64,000 nt of DNA from Thermoanaerobaculia bacterium. GTDB lineage: Bacteria > Acidobacteriota > Thermoanaerobaculia > Multivoradales > J023. How positions within the stretch are numbered: the stretch's first letter is position 1; every line of letters begins with the position of its first letter. Positions 9,401 to 18,800 of the stretch are shown here, one piece after another. Where the stretch lies: positions 1-64,000 of the forward strand of contig JAUIJL010000023.1 in NCBI GenBank assembly GCA_030431255.1, read 5' to 3'. The translations under genes and the position numbers were made by a program. Below the pieces are notes generated by a model, which worked only from the letters and a program-made list of their open reading frames with translations, searched no databases and had not been told where the DNA came from.

Positions 9401-12400
9401 GGGATCCACCGTGGAGTAGTCGAAGGGTGTGGACGCGTTGACCAACAGCCGCTTGGCCGCGGCCTGGGATCCGGAGCGCACGTCGGGGCTCCAGAATTTG
9501 CTGATCTCGTGGGGCTCGATGCTACCTTCCAGCTCCACACCGCTGGGATCGCTGAAGTCGCCGCTGAGCTCGATGCGCTCTTCCACGGTCTGCCAGGTCG
9601 GATCGCCGCCGAAACGGGGCCGACGCCGGATTTCGAATCCCACCAAGCCGTAGCCCAAGGAAAGATCGCCGGAAGCTTGGTTCCCTTGGCCCGGTGTGAC
9701 ACCGCCGATCTGCAGGTCGTCGTTCATGGACGAGGAGAAGTCGATGGCGATGGTCGAATCGGTGGCGATGGGACGGATCTCGTCATTGGCGTGGAATCGC
9801 TGGATCCGGGAGGTCTCGTCAAGCCCGCCGGCGGAGAAGTCCTCGATCGAATGAGTTTCCGCGGGAAGATCGTCGGTCCAAGCGGTGTCCCAGCGCTCCA
9901 CGTGGATCGGCAGCGTTGAGCTGGTCGCCTCGTGGAAGGCCGAGCCTCCTTGGAGCGGTGAGGTGAACAGGCCCAAGAGCTGTGGCTGGACTTCCCCGGA
10001 AGCGTGCTCGAGATCGAGGGTGACGTCTGGTAGGAACCAGGGGGTTTCGAAGCGCAGGCGCAAAGCGAGCTCCGTGCGGGCCGGACGCAAGCACACGTAG
10101 CGCAGCTCGATGGCGGCGCTGACGCCGAAGCGCAGGAATCCGAACAACACGGCGCGGATCGCGGCCTCGAGGAGAATCGCCAAACCCTGATCCTTGGAGC
10201 CGGTTTTGAACGTGCCGGCCTGAAATCCGAAGAGCACGTAATAGGAGAGCTCGGCCACGCCCCATTTCGACTCACCTTCGAGGCGCACGGTCAGGCCCAG
10301 GCCTTCCGGCCCTTCGTCCACCAGCTCGAGGCAGAAACCCACTCGCAGATAGGTTCGGAATTGCCAAAGATCGATATCCCACACCAACGAAAGCCACGAG
10401 CGCGGGTCGGCTAAACGCCCGAGCGCCAAGGTACCCGGCCGGTTGCCGATCAATAGGGTGCCGGTGAGCTTCGGGGCTCGTTGCAACCAATCGGAATTCG
10501 AATCGGCCAGGGTCTCTAAGGTCACCTCGACACCGAGCTGCAGCTTGTAGGCCGGGCTGTCGAGATCGATTTCCAAGATCCCCCAGGCGATGGGCTCTTT
10601 GGCCTTGAGCGCGAAGAATTCCACCGCCACCATCAGGGCGTCTTCCTCCGGCGAATCCAGCGCCAGCGCGAAGGCGCGCAAGTAGGCAACGCTGCCCAGG
10701 CCGGTCAGCGCGATGCTGCACCCCAAACCCAAGGACCAGGCATCGTTTTCACTCACCCAGGCCGCCAGTCTGCGGCTGCCCGGCACTTTGAGAGGATCGG
10801 ATTTTTGGTACCAATCGTAGTAGCGCAGCTCACCGGACGCGTTGTTCTCCGGCTCGAGCCGGGGCATCATGTTGTTGGCGAAGAGCAGGCGGATCCCCTT
10901 GAGCTCGGCGCCGAGGCACGGAATCTTGCCTTCCAAAATGAGCTGCATGAGCAGGTAGTGGAAGGAATCGTCGGTCCAGCTGATTTTTCCGCCCAGCACG
11001 TCGAGCATGATGCGCAGTTTTTTCGAGCCGTATTCGAGCTTCAGGTCGCCGGTGAAACCGAGCTCCGTTCGGCGGACGGGTCCGAGATCCGGGTCTTGAA
11101 CGTTCTCGTCGGATATAAAGCCGCCGATCTCGAGCTCGACGCGATCGCTTCGCCAGAAGCCGAAGAATCCGTCGAGCTTGAAGGGTGGCGCTCCCGCCTT
11201 GTCTTCCACCGGAAAACGTAGACGTTTGACCGTAAGCCCGCCTTCGAAACCTTTCGGAATCGGCAAGAGGGCTCCTCCGGAGACGCTCAAATAGGCGACC
11301 CCTTCCTCGGAGGCCAAGCCGATCTCTTGGAAGATCAAGCTCACCAAGTCGCCGATCGACCACACGAAGCCGTCGGGCAGGGCGAGCCCTTCCAAATGCA
11401 TGCCGCCGTCTTTCCAGCCGAGGCTGTGAACGGCGAAGGACGGCGGCGCGTTGTCGAGAGTCCGCAGCTTCAGCCACTTTTCCGAAGGTATGTAGGAGAC
11501 CCACAGGTCGACCAATAGCTCCACCGCGTCTTTGAAGCGGGCGTGGGGTTGGACATGGCGCCCGATGGAATATCCGGCGGTGAGGCTCAGGATATCGACG
11601 GTGATGCCGAAAAAGGTCCAGCTCATGAGCTCGAAACCGGCCGGGCCGGTCGCGATGTCGAGCTCCCTGCGATAGCCCAGCCGAGGGGTCAAATTTTCAC
11701 CCAGGCCGAGGGTCAGCGCGTTGTTCGGCGAGTTGCGATCCCCGAAGTAAATGGCCGCGTTGAGGCGCAAGCCCAAATCGAGATTTTGGGTAATCGCCTC
11801 CAAACCTTGGGATTCGTAAAACGCCGATTCGATCACCAAGCCCACCTTGGGGTCGTTGGAAAGGGGGAGTTGGATCGGCGCTTGCTCAAGATCGAAGAGG
11901 GCGGCGGCATCGAGCGGATTGTCGGGGTTGCGGCGAGCTCCCACGGTGATGTGGCGGGGCAACGGGGGCACTTGGAGGAGGTCGAAGGGCATGACGAGAT
12001 CATCGAGCACGAGCTGCGCGGTCGCGGAATCGGCGGTTCCGAGAGGAACATTGCGCTTGCCGAGCCAGTCGGCGATTTGCCGGGTCGGTGAGCCGTCGGG
12101 ATCGAGGTGCACGGTGCGGGCGGCAAAGCAGCCGGTGGTGATCTCGGAATGAAGGCTCGCCCAGGGCTCGATGCCGTGGCGGATCCAATCCAAATGATCT
12201 TGTGCCAGCTCCGGTGACGGAATCAGCAGGAAGTCGTGTACCGCCAGGCAAGAAATGCCCTCGAGGAAAAGACATCGGCCGAAGCTGATGGGAACCGCCG
12301 GGGTGAGCACCACGCCGAGGCCGTTCGTCACCTTGACCCGCATGTGTACGAAAATCGAGGCTCGCTCGTCTTTTCGCAACACCAGCTCTTGGCTGTCGAG

Positions 12401-12901
12401 CTTGCCGACGGTGAAGTCTCCGACTTTGTGCTCGCCACCGCCGCCGGGCGGCACATCCTCGGGATGGGGCTGCACCAGATCGATCGGCAGCAGAATCTCC
12501 ACCGGCAGCCCTTCCAAGAGCAGGTCGACCCCCGACGAGCCCTGGGAGAGAAAGAGATAAGCGGCGTGGGCGGGATCCATGGCCTTGACGCGAAATTCCA
12601 CGTCGGGCATGGAACTTAGGACGAAGGGCAAGCCGCCGGGCCGCAGGGCCGAGGCCTCGAGGGCCAAACGGGCTTCGAGGCCGACGCGACGATCGACGGG
12701 ATCGTTGGGGTCGGCTTGGAAGGGGTCGACACTGGCCGCGGTGCGCACGTCGAAGAGCCGCGACGCCGCGTTGAGCTCGGCGAGCCAGCCGTTGAGATCG
12801 ATGTTGGTGGGATCCCAGCCCGTGACGTCGCGAATTCGATCGACGGGCCAATCCGAGAGGAAATCTCCGAAGAGCTTGAAGAAATTGAGGGGTGTGGCCA
12901 T
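6431..12901 (-). CDS. giant beta-strand-rich protein of unknown function (2156 aa)
   Basis: Starts MATPLNFFKLFGDFLSDWP after an AGAGGAA ribosome-binding site; no signal peptide or membrane segment. Residues ~1-1000 are long alternating hydrophobic strands with motifs such as GFFGFWRSDRVELEIGGFI and ELGFTGDLKLEYGSKKLRIM, which I compare loosely to DUF6603-type large proteins. Residues ~1000-1400 contain FnIII-like segments. A later part (around DWNHLEVHLEVRPNP, VGIAFGLPTGN, LALYRRATG) reads like a concanavalin/LamG-type jelly roll. No catalytic motif was recognised. It is the third gene of a tight operon, 13 bp after a phospholipase D-fold gene, and probably forms a complex or pathway with its two neighbours. 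The domain assignments are visual impressions only. Confidence 0.75.
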   Translation of the reverse strand: MATPLNFFKLFGDFLSDWPVDRIRDVTGWDPTNIDLNGWLAELNAASRLFDVRTAASVDPFQADPNDPVDRRVGLEARLALEASALRPGGLPFVLSSMPDVEFRVKAMDPAHAAYLFLSQGSSGVDLLLEGLPVEILLPIDLVQPHPEDVPPGGGGEHKVGDFTVGKLDSQELVLRKDERASIFVHMRVKVTNGLGVVLTPAVPISFGRCLFLEGISCLAVHDFLLIPSPELAQDHLDWIRHGIEPWASLHSEITTGCFAARTVHLDPDGSPTRQIADWLGKRNVPLGTADSATAQLVLDDLVMPFDLLQVPPLPRHITVGARRNPDNPLDAAALFDLEQAPIQLPLSNDPKVGLVIESAFYESQGLEAITQNLDLGLRLNAAIYFGDRNSPNNALTLGLGENLTPRLGYRRELDIATGPAGFELMSWTFFGITVDILSLTAGYSIGRHVQPHARFKDAVELLVDLWVSYIPSEKWLKLRTLDNAPPSFAVHSLGWKDGGMHLEGLALPDGFVWSIGDLVSLIFQEIGLASEEGVAYLSVSGGALLPIPKGFEGGLTVKRLRFPVEDKAGAPPFKLDGFFGFWRSDRVELEIGGFISDENVQDPDLGPVRRTELGFTGDLKLEYGSKKLRIMLDVLGGKISWTDDSFHYLLMQLILEGKIPCLGAELKGIRLLFANNMMPRLEPENNASGELRYYDWYQKSDPLKVPGSRRLAAWVSENDAWSLGLGCSIALTGLGSVAYLRAFALALDSPEEDALMVAVEFFALKAKEPIAWGILEIDLDSPAYKLQLGVEVTLETLADSNSDWLQRAPKLTGTLLIGNRPGTLALGRLADPRSWLSLVWDIDLWQFRTYLRVGFCLELVDEGPEGLGLTVRLEGESKWGVAELSYYVLFGFQAGTFKTGSKDQGLAILLEAAIRAVLFGFLRFGVSAAIELRYVCLRPARTELALRLRFETPWFLPDVTLDLEHASGEVQPQLLGLFTSPLQGGSAFHEATSSTLPIHVERWDTAWTDDLPAETHSIEDFSAGGLDETSRIQRFHANDEIRPIATDSTIAIDFSSSMNDDLQIGGVTPGQGNQASGDLSLGYGLVGFEIRRRPRFGGDPTWQTVEERIELSGDFSDPSGVELEGSIEPHEISKFWSPDVRSGSQAAAKRLLVNASTPFDYSTVDPYTDDVIIIDNPNWPCCPPDRQTPVHRVGYEEPPLGTSLVGPRVFTESNSRLRLLQPAVVRPPALPGSSAGQVAAVDISGPGVVARAELDADTVLCRVHLAWSGTAPAKLHLVAFDDTAVEAGRKTMDLGTIAPFQDVEIFGLRPFRRFELRAELLEETEQPEEERTPYRVEIFEAVYVTYQEWLQDQRDQTFCDSTADDFQSSYAGRGKLFLLPNHEYEVRVRSRLEAAHPSTDTSSTEVDEYLYFTTKGHPGLNAVERVGQEVEPYVRDVYRGGRGRVYREEPVALAFNEHYSLVVPVSERPPGTSDERQELLRLALTAQPDLSTEPETVLTTTSDDWIVAHWNLNLPPVILDFPLPWLPTPGSSDLVVSSGRAVDPRRARLGGLTQRSGTVCLLDDPNDVTTGVLIAQPQGTEDPLDPEGELWRADARFTAAVRPEGSPFVHREPFLPIDLSAFDFLIDGGAGGGDAWSVVDGELLVNAPSRQLACFGEEDWNHLEVHLEVRPNPSAAEPTSDSAVGIAFGLPTGNADQGLFALVETNAGARRLALYRRATGTQMELLAEAELQDEGETLNVVATAFDDRLRWSCGEVTIEIDRGSQRQGRLALVAEGEVALRSLRVAGLKAYEFSFQASRYRSFTDHIQSFDGNLPLIEPDALGATATETVGSLWTATADQIAELMAAGGSAEQRQRLFDRWTAGLVLPFAQNAEALEVSRYEDDAGVTALVIESPEPLDMIEEISVELQRRTDGDGPLDQAQLDQLEALAPDVLSLLAGSDLSTQRSAHKVAETPTHPQAGATLIEPLEGQGLRVYFDAALAGELRPDQPIVALEMLAPDPTGGDTSRGAQLSGGAVGGDPAFRIWSGSVAFNLGGIPYVDIEAGERATLEPSSALGSLFADLPTGSMLFIDPDTGLCFETWWSLVGFETLEVSLLQDADARRIIVAPRSESATRALDSGRYRLRLTMERPRWSTTAAVDALNHYRSFGSLVFDL

Positions 12902-12914
12902 TGGGAAATTCCTC

Positions 12915-15800
12915 TCAGGGCAGGAGGGGGTCTAAGGAGCTGGTGGGGTCGACAATCGAGTCGAACATCGCCCGATGGGTCTGGTCGGTGGCGGTGACGG
13001 CGAATCCGGCGGCGGTCAACACATTCATCACCCACCCGTCGCCGCCGGTGAAGCTGCCGAACATGAGGTGGGAGGGCGTCGTGTCGATCGGCACCCAGGT
13101 ATTGCCGAGCAGCCAAGAACGGTCGAAGAGCCGCGACGCCGCCAAGGGATCGTCGAGCAAGGGCTCAACCGTTTCCCACGGCAGATCGAGCATCTCCGCC
13201 CACAGCCGCTTGCGCAGATATCGCACCGGGTTCGAGGGGGCCTTGCGCAGCTTCTCGGGAATGGTGATCAGGTTGCACTCGCCGTCGTGATAAACGCCCC
13301 GTCGATTGAGGTTGGCGGAGCCGATGCTGCCGAGGACGTCGTCCACCAGCAACGGTTTGGCGTGCACATAGATGCCGTCCAGGGAGATCACCGTCGCGGC
13401 GGCGTGTTTTTTATGCTCCCGCACCTCCGGCCCGAAATCGCCGAGATGGCTCGACAACAAGTGGGTGCCCGCTCCGCGCTCGACGCTCATGGCTTTGACT
13501 CCGGGCTCCGGCGGCGTCATGGGAACGGCTTCGTCGTAGACGTACATCAGCTCCCCCTCCACCGCCAGCCAGAAGGGGGGCGCGGGAACCCGCTGCGCCG
13601 GGCCGAGATGGACCACGGAATTCGGCCCCGTGGACGCGGCGAGGTCTTGCATCAGGATCAAACGGCCCGACGAGGCTCGCAAACCGTTGGCCGGCACGGT
13701 GTAACGCCGGCGCATGAGACCCACCCGCACCACCTCGCCCGAGGTATCCGCGGCGCGCAAGCGGGCCACCAAATCGTCGGTCACCAGACCCCCGAAGAGC
13801 TGGCCGTTTTCCGAGGCGGTGGTGATGATCACCTTGGCGACCGTGCCGCTCGCCACCTTATTTTCCAGCGCTTGGATCAGCTCTTCCGGCGGGCTCAGAT
13901 ATTGATCCTCGATGTGGATGTACTCGCGAGCCTGATCGATGGCGCGGAGCATGGTGTCGAGAATCGTGCGATCCCCCTGGGGCGCGAACTCGAGCGCCCG
14001 GGCGGGGTCGGAGGGCGCGAAATAGGTGCGGGCGATTTGCACGATGTCCTCACCGGCGTCGGGAATCACCGGCTCGGGCTGGCCCGCCTGCCAGACCTCC
14101 ACCAAATCCTGGTCACCGGCGTCGCGCTCCCAACGCTGCTGAAAGGTGATCGCCAAGTCGCGCACCGACGGCCCCTCCAACCGAGCGTGGATGTCGTGGA
14201 ACGGATAGGAGGCCAGATGCCTCTCGTCGTCCAAACGGTCGGTATTGATGTCCATGCCGCCGCAATAGCCGACGGGGCCGTCCGGGGTCCACACCACCCC
14301 CAGCTTTTGGTGGTATAAGCCGAATTGCCGAATCCAATCGAAAATCGTGCCGAAGGGGAAATCTCCCTCGGCGGCGGCCAGAGGATTGTCTTCGATGGTC
14401 GCCGGCAAGCTGGAATAGATGCACCGGACCGAGCTCAAGGCGTCGAGGTCTTCCACCGCTTCACCCGCCGGCTCGAGCTTGGTCGCTCCGTCGCTCAGCA
14501 GGAAATTGATGATGTGGGAATCGAAGAGCAGGATCAGCGCCATGATGATGAGACCGCTGCCGTCCGTGCGGAAATCCTTTAGGAAAGAGAACCGCGTGCT
14601 GAGCATGTTGAGGATGACGGCGAGATCCACCAAGCTGAAAAACACCAACGCCTCTTCGCTGGACAACTCTTGGATGTCCGCCACTTGGATGAAATCCGGG
14701 GCCAGAATGCGCGATTGGCCACCCGCCGCGCGGATGCGCTCCACCACCCCGAGAAAAGTGTTGGCGAAGTCTGGGTCGTTCTCCGGCTTGCGGGTCATCG
14801 GCTCGCGGTGCACCAGGGCGTAGCCCGCCCCGAGATGCACACCCCCGCCCGTAAAAGCGGCTTGGTTGAGGGCGCCGAAAAGGTCGGCAAAAAACTCCGT
14901 GCCGTTGATCAGGGGTGTGACTTTATTGCCGCGCAAAAAGCGCCGCAGGCTGAGGGGCACAGTCGGGTCATTGACCCCTTGGGGCGCGAGCCAGGCTCCG
15001 AGGTCCGTGAACGAAACATGTCGCAGGCCCGGCTCCACCTCGATCTGCCCGACGGCGGTGTGCAGGTCTTCGAGCCGCACCATTTGGATGTCGGTGGACG
15101 CGGGCAGGGGTCGGATCAGCGGGACTCCCGGTTGGGAGAAAAGAAAAGGGATCGATTGACCGCCGGCGTTCAGGCGGGCGACGGCTTTTTGGAGATCTCC
15201 TTGGTCCTGCGCCTGTAGGTCGACGGTATGGATCTGGCCTCCGATCTCCAGCTCGAAGCTGCCCGACGACACCGGCCGACCGGCGTGATCCAAAATCAGC
15301 ACCGCTCGGTCGTCACCGCCGCCGGTTTCGGCCGCCACCCGATCGCTGAACGTTTGCCAAGCACCGCCCGTGCCCAAGGCCTCGACCCACAAAAGGGGCT
15401 CGCGGACCATGCGATCGGGAAAGAGGGCGGCCAGAGTGACCTCGGTCACCCCCGGCCCGGAGGTCAGGTCTTCGCCTTGGGATACCGCGTCGTGCTCGAC
15501 CACGCCCAACGACGTGCCGGAGGTGAAAAATAGGTAGAACGTCGGCAATCCCCAAGGCAGCTCGAGCAGGGTTCCGCGCTCTAGGAAAGGCAGCACCTCG
15601 AGCTCCAAAACCTCGGCCTGAGGCAGGGCGGCCACCCGGACCACGGCGTCGCTCGGCGCTTGCACCGCCGCCGCTCCCTGGGTGGTCGCCCTGAGCGCCC
15701 GGGCGCTGTATCCGGCGTAGCGAAAGCCCCGGGGCACGGTGATTTCAACCACATCGAAGTCCCAGGTCGAGGGATCGAGAAAAGGCGATTCGAAGCTCAT
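12915..15800 (-). CDS. phospholipase D-fold protein with two HKD motifs (961 aa)
   Basis: Start MSFESPFLDPSTWDFD is preceded by GAGGAGA. The N-terminal ~300 residues are beta-rich, without a recognised family. The C-terminal two thirds hold a PLD superfamily core: first HKD site YHQKLGVVW followed by GYCGGMDINTDR (around residue 500), and second site VHAKPLLVDD followed by GSIGSANLNRRG (around residue 813). Both carry the His and Lys, and GG/GS-N stretches complete the site, so the enzyme should be an active phosphodiesterase or transferase. Possible substrates are phospholipids or nucleic acids; sequence alone does not decide. Two short hydrophobic stretches between the sites (around residues 400-430) could touch a membrane. 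No signal peptide. It is the middle gene of the giant-protein operon (37 bp after the first gene, 13 bp before the third). Confidence 0.85.
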   Translation of the reverse strand: MSFESPFLDPSTWDFDVVEITVPRGFRYAGYSARALRATTQGAAAVQAPSDAVVRVAALPQAEVLELEVLPFLERGTLLELPWGLPTFYLFFTSGTSLGVVEHDAVSQGEDLTSGPGVTEVTLAALFPDRMVREPLLWVEALGTGGAWQTFSDRVAAETGGGDDRAVLILDHAGRPVSSGSFELEIGGQIHTVDLQAQDQGDLQKAVARLNAGGQSIPFLFSQPGVPLIRPLPASTDIQMVRLEDLHTAVGQIEVEPGLRHVSFTDLGAWLAPQGVNDPTVPLSLRRFLRGNKVTPLINGTEFFADLFGALNQAAFTGGGVHLGAGYALVHREPMTRKPENDPDFANTFLGVVERIRAAGGQSRILAPDFIQVADIQELSSEEALVFFSLVDLAVILNMLSTRFSFLKDFRTDGSGLIIMALILLFDSHIINFLLSDGATKLEPAGEAVEDLDALSSVRCIYSSLPATIEDNPLAAAEGDFPFGTIFDWIRQFGLYHQKLGVVWTPDGPVGYCGGMDINTDRLDDERHLASYPFHDIHARLEGPSVRDLAITFQQRWERDAGDQDLVEVWQAGQPEPVIPDAGEDIVQIARTYFAPSDPARALEFAPQGDRTILDTMLRAIDQAREYIHIEDQYLSPPEELIQALENKVASGTVAKVIITTASENGQLFGGLVTDDLVARLRAADTSGEVVRVGLMRRRYTVPANGLRASSGRLILMQDLAASTGPNSVVHLGPAQRVPAPPFWLAVEGELMYVYDEAVPMTPPEPGVKAMSVERGAGTHLLSSHLGDFGPEVREHKKHAAATVISLDGIYVHAKPLLVDDVLGSIGSANLNRRGVYHDGECNLITIPEKLRKAPSNPVRYLRKRLWAEMLDLPWETVEPLLDDPLAASRLFDRSWLLGNTWVPIDTTPSHLMFGSFTGGDGWVMNVLTAAGFAVTATDQTHRAMFDSIVDPTSSLDPLLP

Positions 15801-15837
15801 GGCATCTCCTCAAAGACTGTGAAATCAGGCTGTGGAA

Positions 15838-18800
15838 TCAGGGATTCGTCGGGTCGGGCAATGGGGTGGCGTCGCCGGGGCTGAGCCCGCCGCCGCGGTT
15901 GCGGCTCACCAGGCGGTAGAGACGTGGGCCGGTGGGCGAGGGGAATTCCCGCTGGCCGGCGACCCCCGCCGACAACCAGGGGGTCAGTCGGCGCCAAGAG
16001 CCACCGTTGTCCACGCTCCGTTCCAAGGCCAGATCCACGGCACTCGTCTCCGCGGGCCAGCTCGCTTGGTCCAGACCGCCCGTGGCGGTGAGGGTGAGCG
16101 GCGGCACCGCGGCGGGAGACTCCGGCGTTACCACCACCTGGGGACCCGCGACCCAGGACGGCACGCCGTCGCGGGTTACGGCGACCGCCCACACCACCAC
16201 CCGTTTGAAGAATCCCGTCACCAGCTCATGCTCGAAGGTCAGGCGGCCGGCGTCGGCCGAGGCCAGGCTTCGGTCGAGGAATTGCGGCGCCACATACTCG
16301 CCACTGTCGAGCCGCAACCGAATACCGTTTTGCGGATAGAGGTCGGGGCGGCCCGGCACTCGGATCAGCCGCGGCTTTTGGCGAGATCCGTCCAGGCCTT
16401 GAGCGGCGTCGCCCTCGATGGAGAAAATCAACGCGCCGGCCAGGTCGAAGCTGTCTTCGGTGGTCAGCTCGACCTCCACCCGATCGCCCGCGGGGCTGAC
16501 CGACCGCAGCTCGGGCACACCCGGAACGCGCCTCGAAGGCACCCGGAACACCCGCGGCACGAGCGCCGTTTCCACCGATGAATGACCCGCGGCGTCGACC
16601 AAACGCAGCCGATAAAGGTAGCGCTCCGCCTTGTTGGGCACCGCTCGGGTCACCGCCACGGGCTCGACCCCCTCGGTGCCGTCGGGCTTCTGCCAGAGCG
16701 GGTCGAGCTCGGTGGGCAGGCGAATGACCGCATCCATCAGGAATTTGTTGGCGATTTGAGCCGGTCGACCGCTTCGGATCGCGGCCAAAAAAGCGGCTTG
16801 GTCTTGGGAATTCGGCAGCTCGTATACCGAGCTCGACCGATCGAAGAGGCGGACGCTGATCTGATCGCCGGCGGTGGCCGAAAGACGGGATGCCAGATCC
16901 GCCACCGACAGCCGTTCCACCATGAAGCGACGTCCGGCCGGGGATTGGAGCTGGGGCAAAAGGGCTTGTATATCGAGCTCGAAAAGCAGCGATTCCCCGT
17001 CGGCTTCCGGCAGCACCGTTTCCGGCACGTCGGCCAACGGCGGCGGTGGCGAAAAGGCGGGGCGTCCGCGATAGCGAGCCTCGGCGACCGCGGCCACAAT
17101 GCTGCTTTCATTGCCGGGTCGATCCCCGTTGGGCGCGCCGGCCGGCAGCTCGTCGGCGACATAGCTCTCGCTGTCGGCGGCGCTGACCCCCATCCAAATC
17201 CGCGCGCGGGGTGTCTCGGCGCTCAGCGCCAATCGGTCGTGCACGACGAATCGATAGCTCTCTTCGGCGGTGATCGGCAGCACGGCGAGCCGTTCCTCCC
17301 AGGCCGCCGGACGCAGCTCGGAGCCGTCGAGGCCGGGGGCCAAGGTAAAGCGGCCGGCGGCGGGCACCGCGTCCTCATCCGCCGGCGACTTCAAAAGCCG
17401 CAGCTCCACCGTGGCGCCGGCGTCGTTCGAAGCCACCCGGAACGCCCGCCCGCCGACCTCGCCGGTTTCGATGAACAGACCGGTCAGCTCGTCGAGGCCG
17501 ACCGCGCGGCTGAGCTCGGCCGACATCCGAAAGTGGTTGCCGTCCCAAACCGCCGTGCCGGTCAGCCGCCCGATCAGCAGATCCGGTGGGATGGATTGCC
17601 AATACACGCGCAGCTCATCGGCCAGGGGATCCTTGCGCCGCTCCTCGGGGCCCCATCCCCACTCCAAGACCACCGCGTTGTCGTGCCCGTCCAGCAGGGC
17701 CAGATCGGCGCTGCCGAGCTCGGGATCCGCGGCCTGTAAAACCCGGGCCTGAACCCCCACCGGCCGTAGGGCTTGGGGGTCGGGGCCAGGGGGTGGCCCC
17801 ACGGGCAGGGGCGGCGCCTCGTGTTTTTCGAGCCGTCGCCGCGGCCCTTCGGTGGCGGTCGCCGACCGCCGACCGGTGAGATCGAGGGAATAAATTCGGT
17901 ATTGGTGCTCGCTGCCGGGCGGTGGGCCGTTCGGAAAGCGATCACTGGTGAGCACGTCCTGGAGCTCCATATCCAACGGCACCGGCGGCGTCGGTCGGCG
18001 TTGCTCGGGATATAGCTCGAGCAGATCCGCCCCATAGCGGATGGGCTCGACCTCGGGAGCGCCCTGACGACCCCCGCCGACCCACGTGGGCCGACTCGGT
18101 GGGGATCCCGGATCCAAGGGTCCGTAGGGGTCTCCCGTGTCGGATCGCCGGCGCTCGACCTCAAAAGCCATTTCCTCAAAAGGCGGCGCCGCATCCAGAT
18201 CGTCGGGCCAGAACGGGGGCGTATTCGGGGGTTGCCAGCGCAATTGGAAGCCGAGCCCGTGGGGCGCCGCCGGGGCCCCACCCGGTGGGGTGGCGATCTG
18301 GAGATTCTCGGTGCTCAGAGAGGGCGGCGGCGCCGGCGGTTGCGTTTCCACGTAGGCCACATCGGACACCACCACGGCTAGGCTCACGGTCTCGTTTGGA
18401 TTCGTGCCGGCCGGTAACGACGAGATTCTCAACCCGTAGAAGAAGGCTTGGCCGTTGAGCTCCAGGCGATCGATCGGCTGGGAGAAGCTCACCTCCACCC
18501 GGGCGTCGGGCGGAACAGAGCCGGTTTCGGTGTGGGCGGGCAGCCCGGGAATAAGCTCTGTGCCGATCGCCTTGTACTCCAGGTCGTGGGGCGCGTCCGG
18601 CTCCAGCTCGAGCACCACGACCGTCACCGGAACGGCAAATTCAAGGGTGAGCCGTTGGGCGATGGAGATCCCCTTGCGCCCCTGATGTTGGAGCACGTCG
18701 AGCTCGGGCTCGGGAAAGGTGCGTACCACGGTGGCGTGATTCGAAGTCAGGCGCAGGGTGCCCAGGTGGAAGGCGGAGGGCAACCGGGCGCCGTTCGGCA

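Noticed and set aside
12975-14318. 447-codon plus-strand frame opposite the phospholipase D gene
   Set aside because: Shadow frame: composition follows the complement of the real gene, which has complete HKD motifs and a ribosome-binding site.
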